From JAHJQZ01 sp963667595 (GTDB lineage: Bacteria; Pseudomonadota; Alphaproteobacteria; Rhizobiales; Devosiaceae), in NCBI GenBank assembly GCA_963667595.2, contig CAXXWD010000001.1:1798001-1862000 (forward strand): a stretch of 64,000 nucleotides of DNA. Reading direction: 5' to 3'. The stretch's first letter is position 1; the number at the start of each line of letters is the position of its first letter. This document shows, in pieces, positions 45,702 to 55,125 of the stretch. The translations under genes and the position numbers were made by a program. The notes beneath the pieces were generated by a model. That model made no database searches. It was not told the DNA's origin and saw nothing but the letters and a program-made list of their open reading frames with translations.

Positions 45702-46730
45702 TTAAGAACTCCGCCTGGTTGCAAAGACTGTGCCGGCAAGGATGATGAAACATCCGACCACGAACGTCTGCCAGGTGCTCGGAATGCCGGCGAGGATCAG
45801 AACGTTGTAGACCAGCGTCACCAGAACGACACCGAGGATGGTGCCGATGACGCTACCGGCCCCGCCGGTGATGCGGGCACCGCCCAGAACCACGGCGGCG
45901 ATCACGCCCAACTCGTTGCCCATCAGATCGAACGGGTTGGCCAGCCGGTTGCTCGCCACATGTATCATGCCGGCGATCCCTGCCAACAACCCGGCATAGC
46001 CGAATACGAATATCTGCACCTTGCGCGCGTCATAGCCCAGGCGCTCGGCGATCGAGGCATTGCCGCCGATTGCGAAGATGGCCCGTCCCATCAGCGTCCT
46101 TTTGAGAATCCACCATGTCAGAATGGCTGCGGCGACAAGCACCAGCACATAGGCCGGCAAGATGGCGATGGAGCCACTGTCGGCTTGCACCCGCCACAGT
46201 TCGAGCTTGCCGAAATCCTCGATCGGAAGCGGTACATTGACGAAAAGCTCGGTCCCGATGAAGGTCAGAAGGAAGCCGCGAACGACATATTGCGTGCCGA
46301 TGGTGACGATGAGCGCCGGCGCCTGCAGATAGTGAACCAGAAGACCGTTGCACATGCCCAGCAGCGCGCCGCCGAGAGAGGCGATCAAAAGAATGACCGG
46401 CATGGGCAGCCACGGCGCATAGGCGGCAATCGCCGTCGTCATCCAGTACATGACAAGCGCCGCGATCGCGGCAAAGGACATGTCGAGGCCGCCAGCGGCC
46501 AGAACGACCAGGAATCCAAGGCCGAACAACCCGGTGACGACCGAGGCGCGCGCCATATCGAAGATGTTGGCGATCTGCCAGAATTCGGGAGAGATCGTGC
46601 CGATCACCACGCTGACCAGAACGATCAGCAGCAATGTGAACACCGGCGGATGATGGATCAGCCAGTCGACGACCCGCTTTACCGAAGACGTGCCCGCAGC
46701 GTCGGAATTTGACCAGACAAAATCACTCAT
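45702..46730 (-). CDS. Sugar ABC transporter permease (second permease of the set)
   Basis: A 342-residue membrane protein of the RbsC class with VVLAAGGLDMSFAAIAALVMYW and AVVLGGARITGGAGSVIGTILGVVLV. It begins four bases inside the ATPase gene (ATGA). A distinct permease lies at 49627, so the transporter likely uses a permease heterodimer, as in AI-2 (Lsr) and rhamnose systems. Confidence 0.88.
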   Translation of the reverse strand: MSDFVWSNSDAAGTSSVKRVVDWLIHHPPVFTLLLIVLVSVVIGTISPEFWQIANIFDMARASVVTGLFGLGFLVVLAAGGLDMSFAAIAALVMYWMTTAIAAYAPWLPMPVILLIASLGGALLGMCNGLLVHYLQAPALIVTIGTQYVVRGFLLTFIGTELFVNVPLPIEDFGKLELWRVQADSGSIAILPAYVLVLVAAAILTWWILKRTLMGRAIFAIGGNASIAERLGYDARKVQIFVFGYAGLLAGIAGMIHVASNRLANPFDLMGNELGVIAAVVLGGARITGGAGSVIGTILGVVLVTLVYNVLILAGIPSTWQTFVVGCFIILAGTVFATRRSS

Positions 46731-48316
46731 GATTGTTTTCCTGAAGACTGCTCGCTGACGAGCGCATTGTAGAGCGTGTCCTCGTCGACCTGCTCGGCAT
46801 CGAAGACTTCGGCGACCTTCCCCTTGCGCATCACGATGATGCGGTCGCAGTTCTGCAAGAGCTCAGGAAGGTCGTCGCTGACGATGATGACGCCAATGCC
46901 GTCTCCGGCGAGCTTCTGGATGATGCGGAAGATCGTGTCCTTGGAACCGACATCGACACCAACCGTTGGCCCGTGCAGGATCAGCAATTGCGGCTCGGTC
47001 ATCAGGCCGCGGCCGATGAGGACGCGTTGCTGGTTGCCGCCCGACAGGGACTGCACCGGGTTTTCAAGATTGGCCGCGACGATTTGCAGTTCCTCGGCCA
47101 TGCCCTTGGCCTTTGAGGTGCTGGTATCGGCATCGATCATTCCGAAGCGATTCTTGATCCGGTCGAGGATCTGCACCACGATATTGGTGTTGATCGATCG
47201 CTCGAGGAAAAGCCCTTCGGACAGCCGGTCCTCGGGGACATAGCCGATGCCGGAACGGGTGGCGTCGAGCGGACGCCTGAGTTTGACGGCGTTGCCATCG
47301 ACGCGGATTTCCCCGCTTTCGGCCGGGTTGACGCCGGCAAGCGCCCTTGCGAGTTCATTCCGGCCCGAATCGAGCAGGCCGGTAATGCCGATGATCTCGC
47401 CATGGGCGAGCGAGAATGAAACGTCGGAGAAGGCCCGCGCACGGCTCAGCTTGCTGACCTCGAACAGGCCATGATCGCCCTTGATCGCCTTGCGGTAACG
47501 CGAGGAGTCGAGTTTCTTGCCGGTCATCCAGAAGCTGAGATCGCTTTTCTTGACGTCCGCGATATTGCCTTCCTTCACCTTTTCGCCGTCGCGCAAGATG
47601 ATGAACCGGCCACCGATGGATATGGACTCGTCGAGTTTGTGGGTGACGAACAGGACCGCCACGCCGTTTTCGCGCAAGCGACTGACGACACGGACCAGAT
47701 TGTCGACCTCGCGCTTGGTCAGTGCCGATGTCGGCTCGTCCATGATGACCAGCTTGGCATCGGTGGCGATGGCGCGGGCGATGGCCACGAGCTGACGGGT
47801 TGCAATCGGCAACTCCTCGACAAGAAGCGACCAGAAACGCTGATCGGTCGGAAGGTTGACCGCTTCGAGCGCCTTGACGGCGGTGGCGATCAGCCGTGGC
47901 CGGTTGATGTGGGAGGACAGCCTGCCATTGGATTCGACCAATTGCTGGGAAAGCGAAATGTTCTCGGCGACGGAGAGATTGGGCAGGAGCGACAGGTCCT
48001 GATAGACGGTTTCGATCCCGGCCGAGAGTGCATCGAGCGGCGTCAGGGACTGAACCGGCTTTCCGGCGATCCGTATGGAACCGGAATCGAACCCTTGGGC
48101 CCCGGAGATGATCTTGATGAGCGTACTCTTGCCGCAGCCATTCTCGCCCATCAGATGATAGATATGGCCGGCCTCGATGACCGTGCTGACGCCACGCAGG
48201 GCGTGAACACCCGCGAAGCTTTTGTGGATGTCGTTGATCTCGAGAAACGGAACCGTGTCCGAACTCGACGGGGTCGTCGCCGGGCCGGTTTGAGGCGTAG
48301 TGTTGTTTTTTTCCAT
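46727..48316 (-). CDS. Sugar ABC transporter double ATPase with altered second Walker B
   Basis: A 529-residue protein with two ATPase domains. The first has GENGCGKST, a divergent signature (LPIATRQLVAIARAI) and an intact Walker B LVIMDEPTSALT. The second has the usual degenerate Walker A, an intact LSGGNQQRVLIGRG, but LLILHGPTVGVDVG where relatives have ILDEPT: the aspartate and catalytic glutamate are replaced by His448 and Gly449. ATP cleavage at one of the two sites should therefore be lost. The ATG at 48314-48316 follows a 224-base gap from the binding protein gene that contains a hairpin. Confidence 0.85.
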   Translation of the reverse strand: MEKNNTTPQTGPATTPSSSDTVPFLEINDIHKSFAGVHALRGVSTVIEAGHIYHLMGENGCGKSTLIKIISGAQGFDSGSIRIAGKPVQSLTPLDALSAGIETVYQDLSLLPNLSVAENISLSQQLVESNGRLSSHINRPRLIATAVKALEAVNLPTDQRFWSLLVEELPIATRQLVAIARAIATDAKLVIMDEPTSALTKREVDNLVRVVSRLRENGVAVLFVTHKLDESISIGGRFIILRDGEKVKEGNIADVKKSDLSFWMTGKKLDSSRYRKAIKGDHGLFEVSKLSRARAFSDVSFSLAHGEIIGITGLLDSGRNELARALAGVNPAESGEIRVDGNAVKLRRPLDATRSGIGYVPEDRLSEGLFLERSINTNIVVQILDRIKNRFGMIDADTSTSKAKGMAEELQIVAANLENPVQSLSGGNQQRVLIGRGLMTEPQLLILHGPTVGVDVGSKDTIFRIIQKLAGDGIGVIIVSDDLPELLQNCDRIIVMRKGKVAEVFDAEQVDEDTLYNALVSEQSSGKQS

Positions 48317-48491
48317 TTCAAACCTCTGGGCGACCAATTTTGCGACAGCTATGCTATTTGTCAGATGGTTTACGCTGGGCTTTGGGCCCACAGTGAACGA
48401 GCAGAACAGGCGAAACAGGGCTCTTGCTGGCTTGGCAGGACCACTTGCAGACGGCATCTGCCGGTCAGGCAGTTCAAACCCTGTTCCGTTG

Positions 48492-48527
48492 GGGGCAATC
48501 GCCGAGCCATGGCCTGGCGATTGCCCC
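48492..48527. other. Intercistronic hairpin after the binding protein gene
   Basis: A perfect 12-bp stem GGGGCAATCGCC/GGCGATTGCCCC (48492-48503 and 48516-48527) with a 12-base loop directly after the binding protein stop. No U tract. It probably protects or attenuates the message to raise binding protein level. Confidence 0.7.
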
Positions 48528-48540
48528 GTTTGGACGAAAC

Positions 48541-49542
48541 CTAGAAGTTGTACTGGTCCAGATTGTCCTTGTTGACGTCGATCCAGGCCTGACCGGTCAG
48601 GATGAGGCCTTTGCCCGGACCCTGCTTCAGATGCATGTTGGTGTAGCCGGGAACGCCGAGATCCATGCCTTCGGTGAATTCTTCACCATTGACCAGCATG
48701 TGGGCGATCTTGTTCATCACGAAGCCGGCGTCCTTGGGATCCCAAAGGCTGATGCCGGTGACCGCACCGCTCTTGAGATAGCGGCTGGTGTCGTTCGGCA
48801 TGCCGATGCCGTAGACGCAGATCTTGCCGGCCAGACCGGCTTCTTCCAGGGCGCGGCCGATGCCGATCACGTCGACGGCGGAACCGCCTTCGATGCCCTT
48901 GATGTCCGGATACTTCTTCAGAAGCTCCTTGGTCTTGTCATAGGCCGTGTTGGCGTCGTTGAAGGACTCGTTCTTGGCCGAAACGAGCTTCATGTTCGGA
49001 TATTTCGCTTCGGCGTTGGCGGCCGAGGCGTCGGCCCACTGGACGTGGGTGAGTGAACCGAGGGAGCCCACAAAGCTCGTCCAGGTGCCTTCTTCGCCCA
49101 TGCAGGCCGCCAGCTGGTCGTTGAAGTGCGCGCCGAAGGCGGCGTTGTCGAACGCCTCCATGTCGACCTGGGTGTTCTTGAGGTTGTCGGCTTCGTGCGT
49201 CATGACCTTGATGCCGCGGTCCATGGCGCGCTTGAGAACGCCTTCGAGCATCGGCGGGTCGAACGGCACGACGGCAATCGCGTCGACATCCTTGGCGATG
49301 AGGTCCTCAATGAGGCTCACCTGCTGGGCCGCGTCGGCCTTGCCCGGTCCGATTTCACGCGTTTCGACGCCATCGGTTTCCGCGCCATACTGGACGACGC
49401 CTTGGTCCATACGGGTGAACCAGGTTTCACCGGCCAGCTTCACCACGGTGACGATGGTGGTGTCGGCGGCATAGACGGCGCCGGTGCTGAGCATAGTGCC
49501 AAGCGCCAAGGCGCCCAGAGCAACTTTATTCCATATAGCCAC
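48541..49542 (-). CDS. Substrate-binding protein, LsrB/RhaS-like
   Basis: A 333-residue protein from a GTG start preceded by AGGAG, with a Sec signal (cleavage after VYA). The mature part, TTIVTVVKLAGETWFTRMDQGV, and FDPPMLEGVLKRAMDRGIKVMTHEAD resemble the AI-2, rhamnose and related short-sugar binding class. The binding pocket cannot be read in detail. Linked DhaK/DhaL genes suggest a short ketose or polyol. Confidence 0.85.
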   Translation of the reverse strand: MAIWNKVALGALALGTMLSTGAVYAADTTIVTVVKLAGETWFTRMDQGVVQYGAETDGVETREIGPGKADAAQQVSLIEDLIAKDVDAIAVVPFDPPMLEGVLKRAMDRGIKVMTHEADNLKNTQVDMEAFDNAAFGAHFNDQLAACMGEEGTWTSFVGSLGSLTHVQWADASAANAEAKYPNMKLVSAKNESFNDANTAYDKTKELLKKYPDIKGIEGGSAVDVIGIGRALEEAGLAGKICVYGIGMPNDTSRYLKSGAVTGISLWDPKDAGFVMNKIAHMLVNGEEFTEGMDLGVPGYTNMHLKQGPGKGLILTGQAWIDVNKDNLDQYNF

Positions 49543-49626
49543 TTAAGGTCTCCTTCCTCTAATACCCTCGGTGCCTATTTGGCTTGCGAGAGGGCGATCG
49601 CATTGGTCCTTCGTGCCCGTCCGGGC

Positions 49627-50598
49627 TCAGGTCTTGCGCGGGAACAGGACTCGAAGGTCGAATTTGGATACGGCGAGGAACGCCAGCAGCAGCATTCCCC
49701 AGGCGAAATCGCGGAAGAAATTCGAGATGTTGAGGAAATTGAACATGCTCGAAACAAGCTGTAGCGCCACCGCCGACAGAACCACGCAGATGACGCGGCC
49801 ATATCCGCCGCTCGGGCGTACGCCGGCCATGACGACGATCAGTATGGCGATGAGAACGTAGGACGTGCCGTAATCCCATTTCACGCTCGAGATACGGGCG
49901 GCGATGATGAAGCCGGCGACCGAGGCCAGAACGCTCGACAGGGTGTAGGCTACCATCAGGAGCTGTTTGTGGTTGAAGCCGGCAAAGCGCGCCGCCTTGG
50001 CATTGCTGCCCAATAGATAAAGCCGCGTGCCGAACGGCGTGAACTTGAGCAGCACGCCGATGGCCGCCGTGATGGCGATGAACAGGATGAAAACAATCGG
50101 CACGCCGAAAATCGGTGCATGGCCGAAAGCGTCGAGCGGCTCGATATAGCCGAGGCGTACGCCCGATCCGTTGGTCAGAACGACGCTGACGCCGGTAAAG
50201 GCGAGCGAGGTTCCGAGGGTGGCGATGATCGGTGTCAGATTGGCATTGGAGACGAGAAACCCGTTGATCAGGCCGCAGACGAGACCTACGGCGAGGCAGA
50301 CCACGCCAAATACGATGACGTAGAGCAGCGGAAACGCGTCGGCGGAGATGAACTGTGGCACGACGAGCGCCGCCGTGATGCCGGCCAGATTGGCCACGGC
50401 GATACCGGACAGGTCGATGCCGCCATTGCCCGAGATCATGGTCAGCATGACACCCACGGCCAGGAGCCCGAGTTCGGGAATCTGGATCGCCATGTTTTGC
50501 AGGTTGTAGATGTCGATGAAGCCAACCCCGGCAACGGACACCGCCGCCACCAGCAGAAGCGCATTGACTGCGACAAGGAAGTTGAGCTGGCGATCCAT
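49627..50598 (-). CDS. Sugar ABC transporter permease (first permease of the set)
   Basis: A 323-residue membrane protein with about nine hydrophobic segments. Family marks are MLTMISGNGGIDLSGIAVANLAG and VLIAILIVVMAGVRPSGGYGR. The ATG at 50596-50598 has GGAG upstream; a GTG one codon earlier is possible. It lies between the DhaL and binding protein genes. Confidence 0.87.
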   Translation of the reverse strand: MDRQLNFLVAVNALLLVAAVSVAGVGFIDIYNLQNMAIQIPELGLLAVGVMLTMISGNGGIDLSGIAVANLAGITAALVVPQFISADAFPLLYVIVFGVVCLAVGLVCGLINGFLVSNANLTPIIATLGTSLAFTGVSVVLTNGSGVRLGYIEPLDAFGHAPIFGVPIVFILFIAITAAIGVLLKFTPFGTRLYLLGSNAKAARFAGFNHKQLLMVAYTLSSVLASVAGFIIAARISSVKWDYGTSYVLIAILIVVMAGVRPSGGYGRVICVVLSAVALQLVSSMFNFLNISNFFRDFAWGMLLLAFLAVSKFDLRVLFPRKT

Positions 50599-50610
50599 CA
50601 CGCTTCTCCG

Positions 50611-51273
50611 TTATGCCGAAAGCTGGCCATCGGCCGCTAGCTTTGCCTTGATATTGCGAGCCATGGTCACAAGGATCAGCGCGCAAGACGTCGCACCGGC
50701 GTCCATTACCCCGATCGAGCGTTCGCCGAGCCGGCTGGCCCGACCGATCTTCGCCATCATGTCTTTGGTGCTGTCGCGCCCCTTCTCGGCGGCGAGAGAA
50801 AGCGCATCGAGCGCTTTGGCGAAGTCGGCGCCCTGTGCCAACGCCGCCTTGAAGGCTTCGAGAGCAGGCACGAGCGCATCAAGCAGCGTCTTGTCGCCGA
50901 CTTTGGCGGACCCGATGGCCTTGATGCCCTCGAGACCGTTGGCGAGCATATCGGCGAAGGTTTCGGCGTCGATTTTGCTCTTGTCTTCGATGGTTTCGGC
51001 GAATTGTGTGAACATGACGCCGTAAAGCGGCCCCATCGAGCCGCCGATCTCGGTCATGAGCACCGTGCCGAGTGTATCGAGACCCGTCGCAAAGGACATG
51101 TTCTCGCCGCGGATCCGCTCGGCGGCGAGCCCGAAGCCCTTGGCCATGTTCACGCCATGGTCGCCGTCGCCGATCTTGCCGTCTATCTCGCTGAGATAGG
51201 CCTTGTTCTTGATGATCTGGTCGGCGAGATCGAGAACGATATCGGCGGCCGAGGCATTCGCGAAAGCTTGCAT
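50611..51273 (-). CDS. dhaL: Dihydroxyacetone kinase subunit DhaL (first set)
   Basis: A 220-residue helical nucleotide-binding subunit. Mg/ADP motifs are EIDGKIGDGDHGVNMAKG near residues 30-47, GGSMGPLYG, GDKTLLDAL and GRASRLGERS. It starts 17 bases after the DhaK stop. It transfers phosphate to a ketose held covalently by DhaK. No DhaM phosphotransferase gene is seen, so phosphate must come from ATP directly or from a PTS elsewhere. Confidence 0.9.
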   Translation of the reverse strand: MQAFANASAADIVLDLADQIIKNKAYLSEIDGKIGDGDHGVNMAKGFGLAAERIRGENMSFATGLDTLGTVLMTEIGGSMGPLYGVMFTQFAETIEDKSKIDAETFADMLANGLEGIKAIGSAKVGDKTLLDALVPALEAFKAALAQGADFAKALDALSLAAEKGRDSTKDMMAKIGRASRLGERSIGVMDAGATSCALILVTMARNIKAKLAADGQLSA

Positions 51274-51290
51274 CTGGTTGTCGTCTTTCT

Positions 51291-52298
51291 TCACAGCAGC
51301 CGGGCAGGGCAATCGATGTCGACATCGATCAGCCGCTTGAGTTCATCGTCGAGCTTCATCACCGTCAGTGTCGCGCCGACCATTTCGAGCGAGGTGAAAT
51401 AGTTGCCGACATAGGTCTTGTGGATCTTGATCCCGCGGGCGGTAATCTCGGTCTCGATGGTGTCGTTGAGAATGTAGAGCTCGTTGAGCGGCGTCGCTCC
51501 CAGGCCGGAGACCAGCACCACGACCTCGGAACCGGCTGACAGCGTGTGATCGTCAAGGACGATGTCGGCCATTTCCTTTGCGATTTCCGCCGCCGTCTTC
51601 AGCGGCTCGACGCGCACGCCGGGTTCGCCGTGATGGCCGATGCCGACCTCCATGGTGTCCGGTTCGATGGAGAAATTGGGGTGTCCCACCGCCGGCAGCG
51701 TACACGGTCCGAGACCGACGCCGATCGAACGGCAGTTGTCGATGGCTTTCTGGGCCGTGATGCGGACCTCTTCGAGGCTGGCGCCTTCGGCAGCTTTGGC
51801 GCCGCCGCATTTCCACATCAGGATTTCGCCGGCAACGCCGCGGCGCTTTTCGCGTTCTTCCGGCGATGCCGAACAAACGTCGTCATTGGCGACGACGGTC
51901 GCGATTTCAATTCCTTCCTTGGCGGCGAGCTTGATCGCCATTTTGACGTTCATGTTGTCGCCGGCGTAATTGCCGTAAAGGCAGACGACCCCCTTGCCGC
52001 CATTGGCTTCCCGAGCAGCGTCGAGGAAGCTTTTGGCGGTCGGGGAGGAAAAAAGTTCGCCGATGGCCACCGCATCAAGCATGTTGCGGCCGGTATAGCC
52101 GAGAAAGGCAGGTTCGTGGCCGGAGCCGCCCCCGGTGATGATGCCAACCTTGCCGGAAACCGGAGCCGTCCGCGAGACGACGACGCGGGCGTTCGCCTCG
52201 GAAATACGGATGGTGTCGGCATGGGCCTTTGCAAAGCCCTTCAGGGTATCTTCGACAACCCTGTCCGGATCATTGATGAACCGCTGCATGATGCTCAT
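51291..52298 (-). CDS. dhaK: Dihydroxyacetone kinase subunit DhaK (first set)
   Basis: A 335-residue substrate-binding subunit. It has the GIITGGGSGHEPAF motif near 54-67 and the substrate-linking histidine (about His223) in GIGHHGEPGVR. DhaK binds short ketoses through a hemiaminal bond. The group also includes kinases for erythrulose. Next to a RpiB-type isomerase, transaldolase and sugar transporter, a four-carbon ketose is at least as likely as dihydroxyacetone. It leads the dhaK-dhaL-permease run. Confidence 0.9.
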   Translation of the reverse strand: MSIMQRFINDPDRVVEDTLKGFAKAHADTIRISEANARVVVSRTAPVSGKVGIITGGGSGHEPAFLGYTGRNMLDAVAIGELFSSPTAKSFLDAAREANGGKGVVCLYGNYAGDNMNVKMAIKLAAKEGIEIATVVANDDVCSASPEEREKRRGVAGEILMWKCGGAKAAEGASLEEVRITAQKAIDNCRSIGVGLGPCTLPAVGHPNFSIEPDTMEVGIGHHGEPGVRVEPLKTAAEIAKEMADIVLDDHTLSAGSEVVVLVSGLGATPLNELYILNDTIETEITARGIKIHKTYVGNYFTSLEMVGATLTVMKLDDELKRLIDVDIDCPARLL

Positions 52299-53053
52299 TT
52301 ACTCCCTTGCAGCAGATGGGCTGGCCGTCCGCCAAAGCGTCTGCATCCGCCGTTGTTGGGTTGTCAAAATCGGCGACGAAAAGGCGTGGGAGCGCCCGGA
52401 AACGATAGGTCTCCGGTGCCGGATAGCGGCGGTCGGCCGGCACGCGCGGGAGAAGCTGGCACACACGGTCGTTCCCGTGTGCGTCAGTACGCATGTCTTC
52501 GCGCCATTGCCGAACGGCACCCGCAGGGCCGCGGAATTCCGAAGCGATCCCACAATTCCTCCTTTGTCCCCTGACGGTATTCTGCCGGGGCTTCGTCTTT
52601 TCGGTACGACGTGTTCGTCTGTACACCTTACAATGTTCGTCACCTTATCGACATTTGTCAATTCTGTCTTTTTCGCTCTGGACAATACGACGCGGAAATG
52701 CGCTTAACCGTTTGATAAAACGGGTAATTATCTCAAGGCGAAGGGGAAGGAAAACTGGCGGGACTTGACCGATCGGCGCCAGGAAACGCAGCCGCCTACT
52801 GGTTGAAAGAGGCCTTTGGGCGAACACGACACGCGTTCGTCTAGCTCTTTTGCATGATCGACACCGCGCGCCAACTGACGGAAACGGCAGGCCCACTGCC
52901 ACACATCGGCAGTCGCGGCGTCTCCGGTTCGCGATTTTGTGCGGTGTCGATCGCGCCGTCACACAACTGGGCCGATACGCAGCATCGGGCCGGACCGGCG
53001 GATTGTGTCTTGCGACGATACCTGTTAGGCGCCGGTTGAGACTACTGGCGGAT
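52299..53053. other. 755-base gap between RpiB-type and DhaK genes
   Basis: No gene is supported on either strand; frames here are short or composition-driven. The part near 52,600-52,740 is AT-richer and is the likely dhaK promoter region, with TTACAATGTT resembling half of the cluster operator motif. Confidence 0.35.
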
Positions 53054-53515
53054 TTAGGACGCCGAATATTTGGCGTCGACCTGATCGATGGCCTTGACGT
53101 TATTGGCGGAAGCGCCGTTTTCGTCGAACTTGTCGGTCAGGGAAAGGAAGGTTTCGGCAATCAGTTTGGCGTGTTCGACGCCAACGACGCGCGCGCCCAT
53201 GGTGATGATCTGGGCATTGTTGGACAACGCCGCGCGTTGTGCCGAATAGACATCGTGAGTCAGCGCGGCGCGAATGCCCCGGACCTTGTTGGCGCTGATG
53301 CTGACGCCGATGCCGGTGCCGCAGACGAGAATGGCGCGGTCATAGGTGCCAGCCATAACGCCTGAAGCGACGCGATCCGCCATGTTGGCATAGAACGCAT
53401 CCGGTCCCGTTTCGGTACGCGACACTTCGAAGACCTCGAACTGCGTCTTGAAGTGTTCGGCAAGAATGTGTGCAAGACCTTCACCGGCGCTGTCGCCTGC
53501 AATTGCCACCTTCAT
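53054..53515 (-). CDS. RpiB/LacAB-family sugar-phosphate isomerase
   Basis: A 153-residue isomerase starting MKVAIAGDSAGEGLA. The catalytic C65 lies in CGTGIGVSISANK, D8 in the first loop, and H87 in LTHDVYSA; NNAQIITMGARVVG follows. RpiB relatives isomerise ribose-5-phosphate, allose-6-phosphate, or tetrose phosphates (erythrulose-4-phosphate to erythrose-4-phosphate). The gene order with DhaK, DhaL and transaldolase favours a tetrose or pentose phosphate. It lies 525 bases after the transaldolase gene and has its own upstream region. Confidence 0.87.
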   Translation of the reverse strand: MKVAIAGDSAGEGLAHILAEHFKTQFEVFEVSRTETGPDAFYANMADRVASGVMAGTYDRAILVCGTGIGVSISANKVRGIRAALTHDVYSAQRAALSNNAQIITMGARVVGVEHAKLIAETFLSLTDKFDENGASANNVKAIDQVDAKYSAS

Positions 53516-53842
53516 GTTCCGATTCCTCTCGATTTGCACGTGTGAACCCGCACGCCCGCACCTGTCGGCGCGGCCGTGTTGCCGCCGCCGAGATGGCGAC
53601 AGCGGTTGTGATATCTAGGCGATAATCGTCACAGAAACTAACGTCATTGTCGCAAAATGCAACATGCAGATGTTATTATTACAACACCATGCGACAATTT
53701 GGTGCCCGGGGACGTCTTCCGGCGACGTCAGTCCGGGCCGGGGATGGACCGGACGAACAAAGGGCACATGCGCCCTGAATGACAGGAAATCGACCGCGTT
53801 GCGCTGGAACGTTTTCAGGAAAAGTAACGACTACTTTCCCGG
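53516..53842. promoter_or_regulatory. Upstream region of the RpiB-type isomerase gene
   Basis: It contains ATGTTATTATTACAACAC near 53670-53687, whose arms resemble the ATAACAT repeats before the transaldolase gene (55126-55174). A shared regulator, perhaps the DeoR protein at 55397, is likely. Confidence 0.4.
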
Positions 53843-53890
53843 TGCGCATGAAAAGGATCGGGAAAATGCGCATGAAAAGGATCGGGAAAA
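53843..53890. repeat. Perfect 24-bp tandem repeat, two copies
   Basis: Two adjacent identical 24-bp units (53843-53866 and 53867-53890), each running from TGCGCATG to GGGAAAA. The second unit forms the left arm of the hairpin that follows. Origin unclear; slippage or a small repeat family. Confidence 0.85.
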
Positions 53891-53915
53891 CGGCTCAGTG
53901 AACCGTTTTCCCGAT
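53881..53915 (-). terminator. Perfect 13-bp hairpin, likely terminator of the transaldolase gene
   Basis: ATCGGGAAAACGG (53881-53893) pairs with CCGTTTTCCCGAT (53903-53915) around a nine-base loop. For leftward transcripts it is followed by CCTTTTC. It lies 125 bases after the transaldolase stop and overlaps the tandem repeat, so it may also be an RNA-stabilising element. Confidence 0.55.
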
Positions 53916-54040
53916 GAACGCGATAAAGGAAGACATTGGAGTGCTTCCAGGACAGGAAAACACCGGTTATCCGGACAGAAACGAGACAAAACGAGACGTT
54001 GGAGCAGATCGCCCGGTTCACCCAAAAGGTGATCTGGAAG

Positions 54041-55003
54041 TTAGCTCGCCTGCACTCGTTTGCGCAACAGCGCGCAAAGCGTCTCCGTGTCCCTGGCGAA
54101 ATCACGAATGCCTTCGGCGAGCTTCTCGGTCGCCATGGCGTCCTGATTGAGCTGCCAGCGGAAACTGGCCTCATCGAGCGCCAGCGGTGCGACCCGCTCG
54201 CCGGCGGCGGCTGCACCCAGCTTGCGCACGACCTTGCCTTCCAAGCCACGCAATTCGTCGAGCAGCGCGGGCCCGATGGTCAGCCGATCGCAGCCGGCCA
54301 ATCCGAGGATCTGGTCGGTGTTGCGGAACGAAGCGCCCATGACAATGGTGGTGTAACCCATTGCCTTGTAATATTTATAGATATCGCGAACCGACTGCAC
54401 GCCGGGATCGTCTTCGGCCGAGGTGATGACGGTCCCATGAGCCTTGTGCCAGTCGGTTATCCGGCCGACAAAAGGCGAGATCAGGAACACGCCGGCAGCG
54501 CCGCACAAGGCAGCCTGAACCGTGCTGAAGACCAGCGTCAGATTGCAGGCGATTCCCTGTTTTTCAAGGACGGCTGCGGCCTTCACGCCTTCCCATGTCG
54601 CCGCGATCTTGATGAGGATGCGTTTTGGATCGACGCCGTTCTCGCGATAAAGCTCGATAAGCCGCTTGGCCCGGCGCACGGTCGCTACCGAATCGAACGA
54701 CAGACGCGCATCGACTTCGGTGGAGACGAATCCCGGCACGATGCGCGACAGCTCGGTGCCGAAATTCACCGCAAGTCGGTCGAGCGCCAGTTCAATGCGC
54801 GCGTCTTCACCGCTCTCATGCGCCAAGGCATGGCGCACCGCCTCGTCGACGAGTGCAACATAGTCCGGGTTGCTGGCCGCCTTGAGGATCAGGCTTGGAT
54901 TGGTTGTGCAGTCCTCGGCACCAGTCGCCTTGATCCGCTCGATATCGCCGGTATCGGCGACAATCACCGTGTGTCGTGCGAGTTCGGAAAGCTTGTCAGC
55001 CAA
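54041..55003 (-). CDS. tal: Transaldolase
   Basis: A 320-residue TalB-type transaldolase. The Schiff-base lysine K132 lies in RILIKIAATWEG, with TTNPSLILKA near 33-43 and GASFRNTDQILGLAGCD later. The start appears to be TTG at 55001-55003 (LADKLSELARHT), since AAGGAG lies at proper distance upstream and the frame before it lacks resemblance. It transfers a three-carbon unit between sedoheptulose-7-phosphate and glyceraldehyde-3-phosphate, giving fructose-6-phosphate and erythrose-4-phosphate. Here it would connect the cluster to the pentose phosphate pathway. Confidence 0.92.
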   Translation of the reverse strand: MADKLSELARHTVIVADTGDIERIKATGAEDCTTNPSLILKAASNPDYVALVDEAVRHALAHESGEDARIELALDRLAVNFGTELSRIVPGFVSTEVDARLSFDSVATVRRAKRLIELYRENGVDPKRILIKIAATWEGVKAAAVLEKQGIACNLTLVFSTVQAALCGAAGVFLISPFVGRITDWHKAHGTVITSAEDDPGVQSVRDIYKYYKAMGYTTIVMGASFRNTDQILGLAGCDRLTIGPALLDELRGLEGKVVRKLGAAAAGERVAPLALDEASFRWQLNQDAMATEKLAEGIRDFARDTETLCALLRKRVQAS

Positions 55004-55125
55004 TTTGAGACTCCTTTCATCCGGCAAAGACCGGTCCCTGCCGCGCAACTGCACCGGGAGGATCGGTCGTACGGGAGGGTACCACGGCAATCCGCGACAG
55101 GGGCCGGAAATGTCATGTTGCAAAC

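Noticed and set aside
50611..52298. PTS-dependent dihydroxyacetone kinase system
   Set aside because: No DhaM, HPr or EI domain gene is present in the window. The phosphate donor is left open.
53843..53890. CRISPR-like repeat
   Set aside because: Only two adjacent copies without spacers, so a simple tandem duplication.
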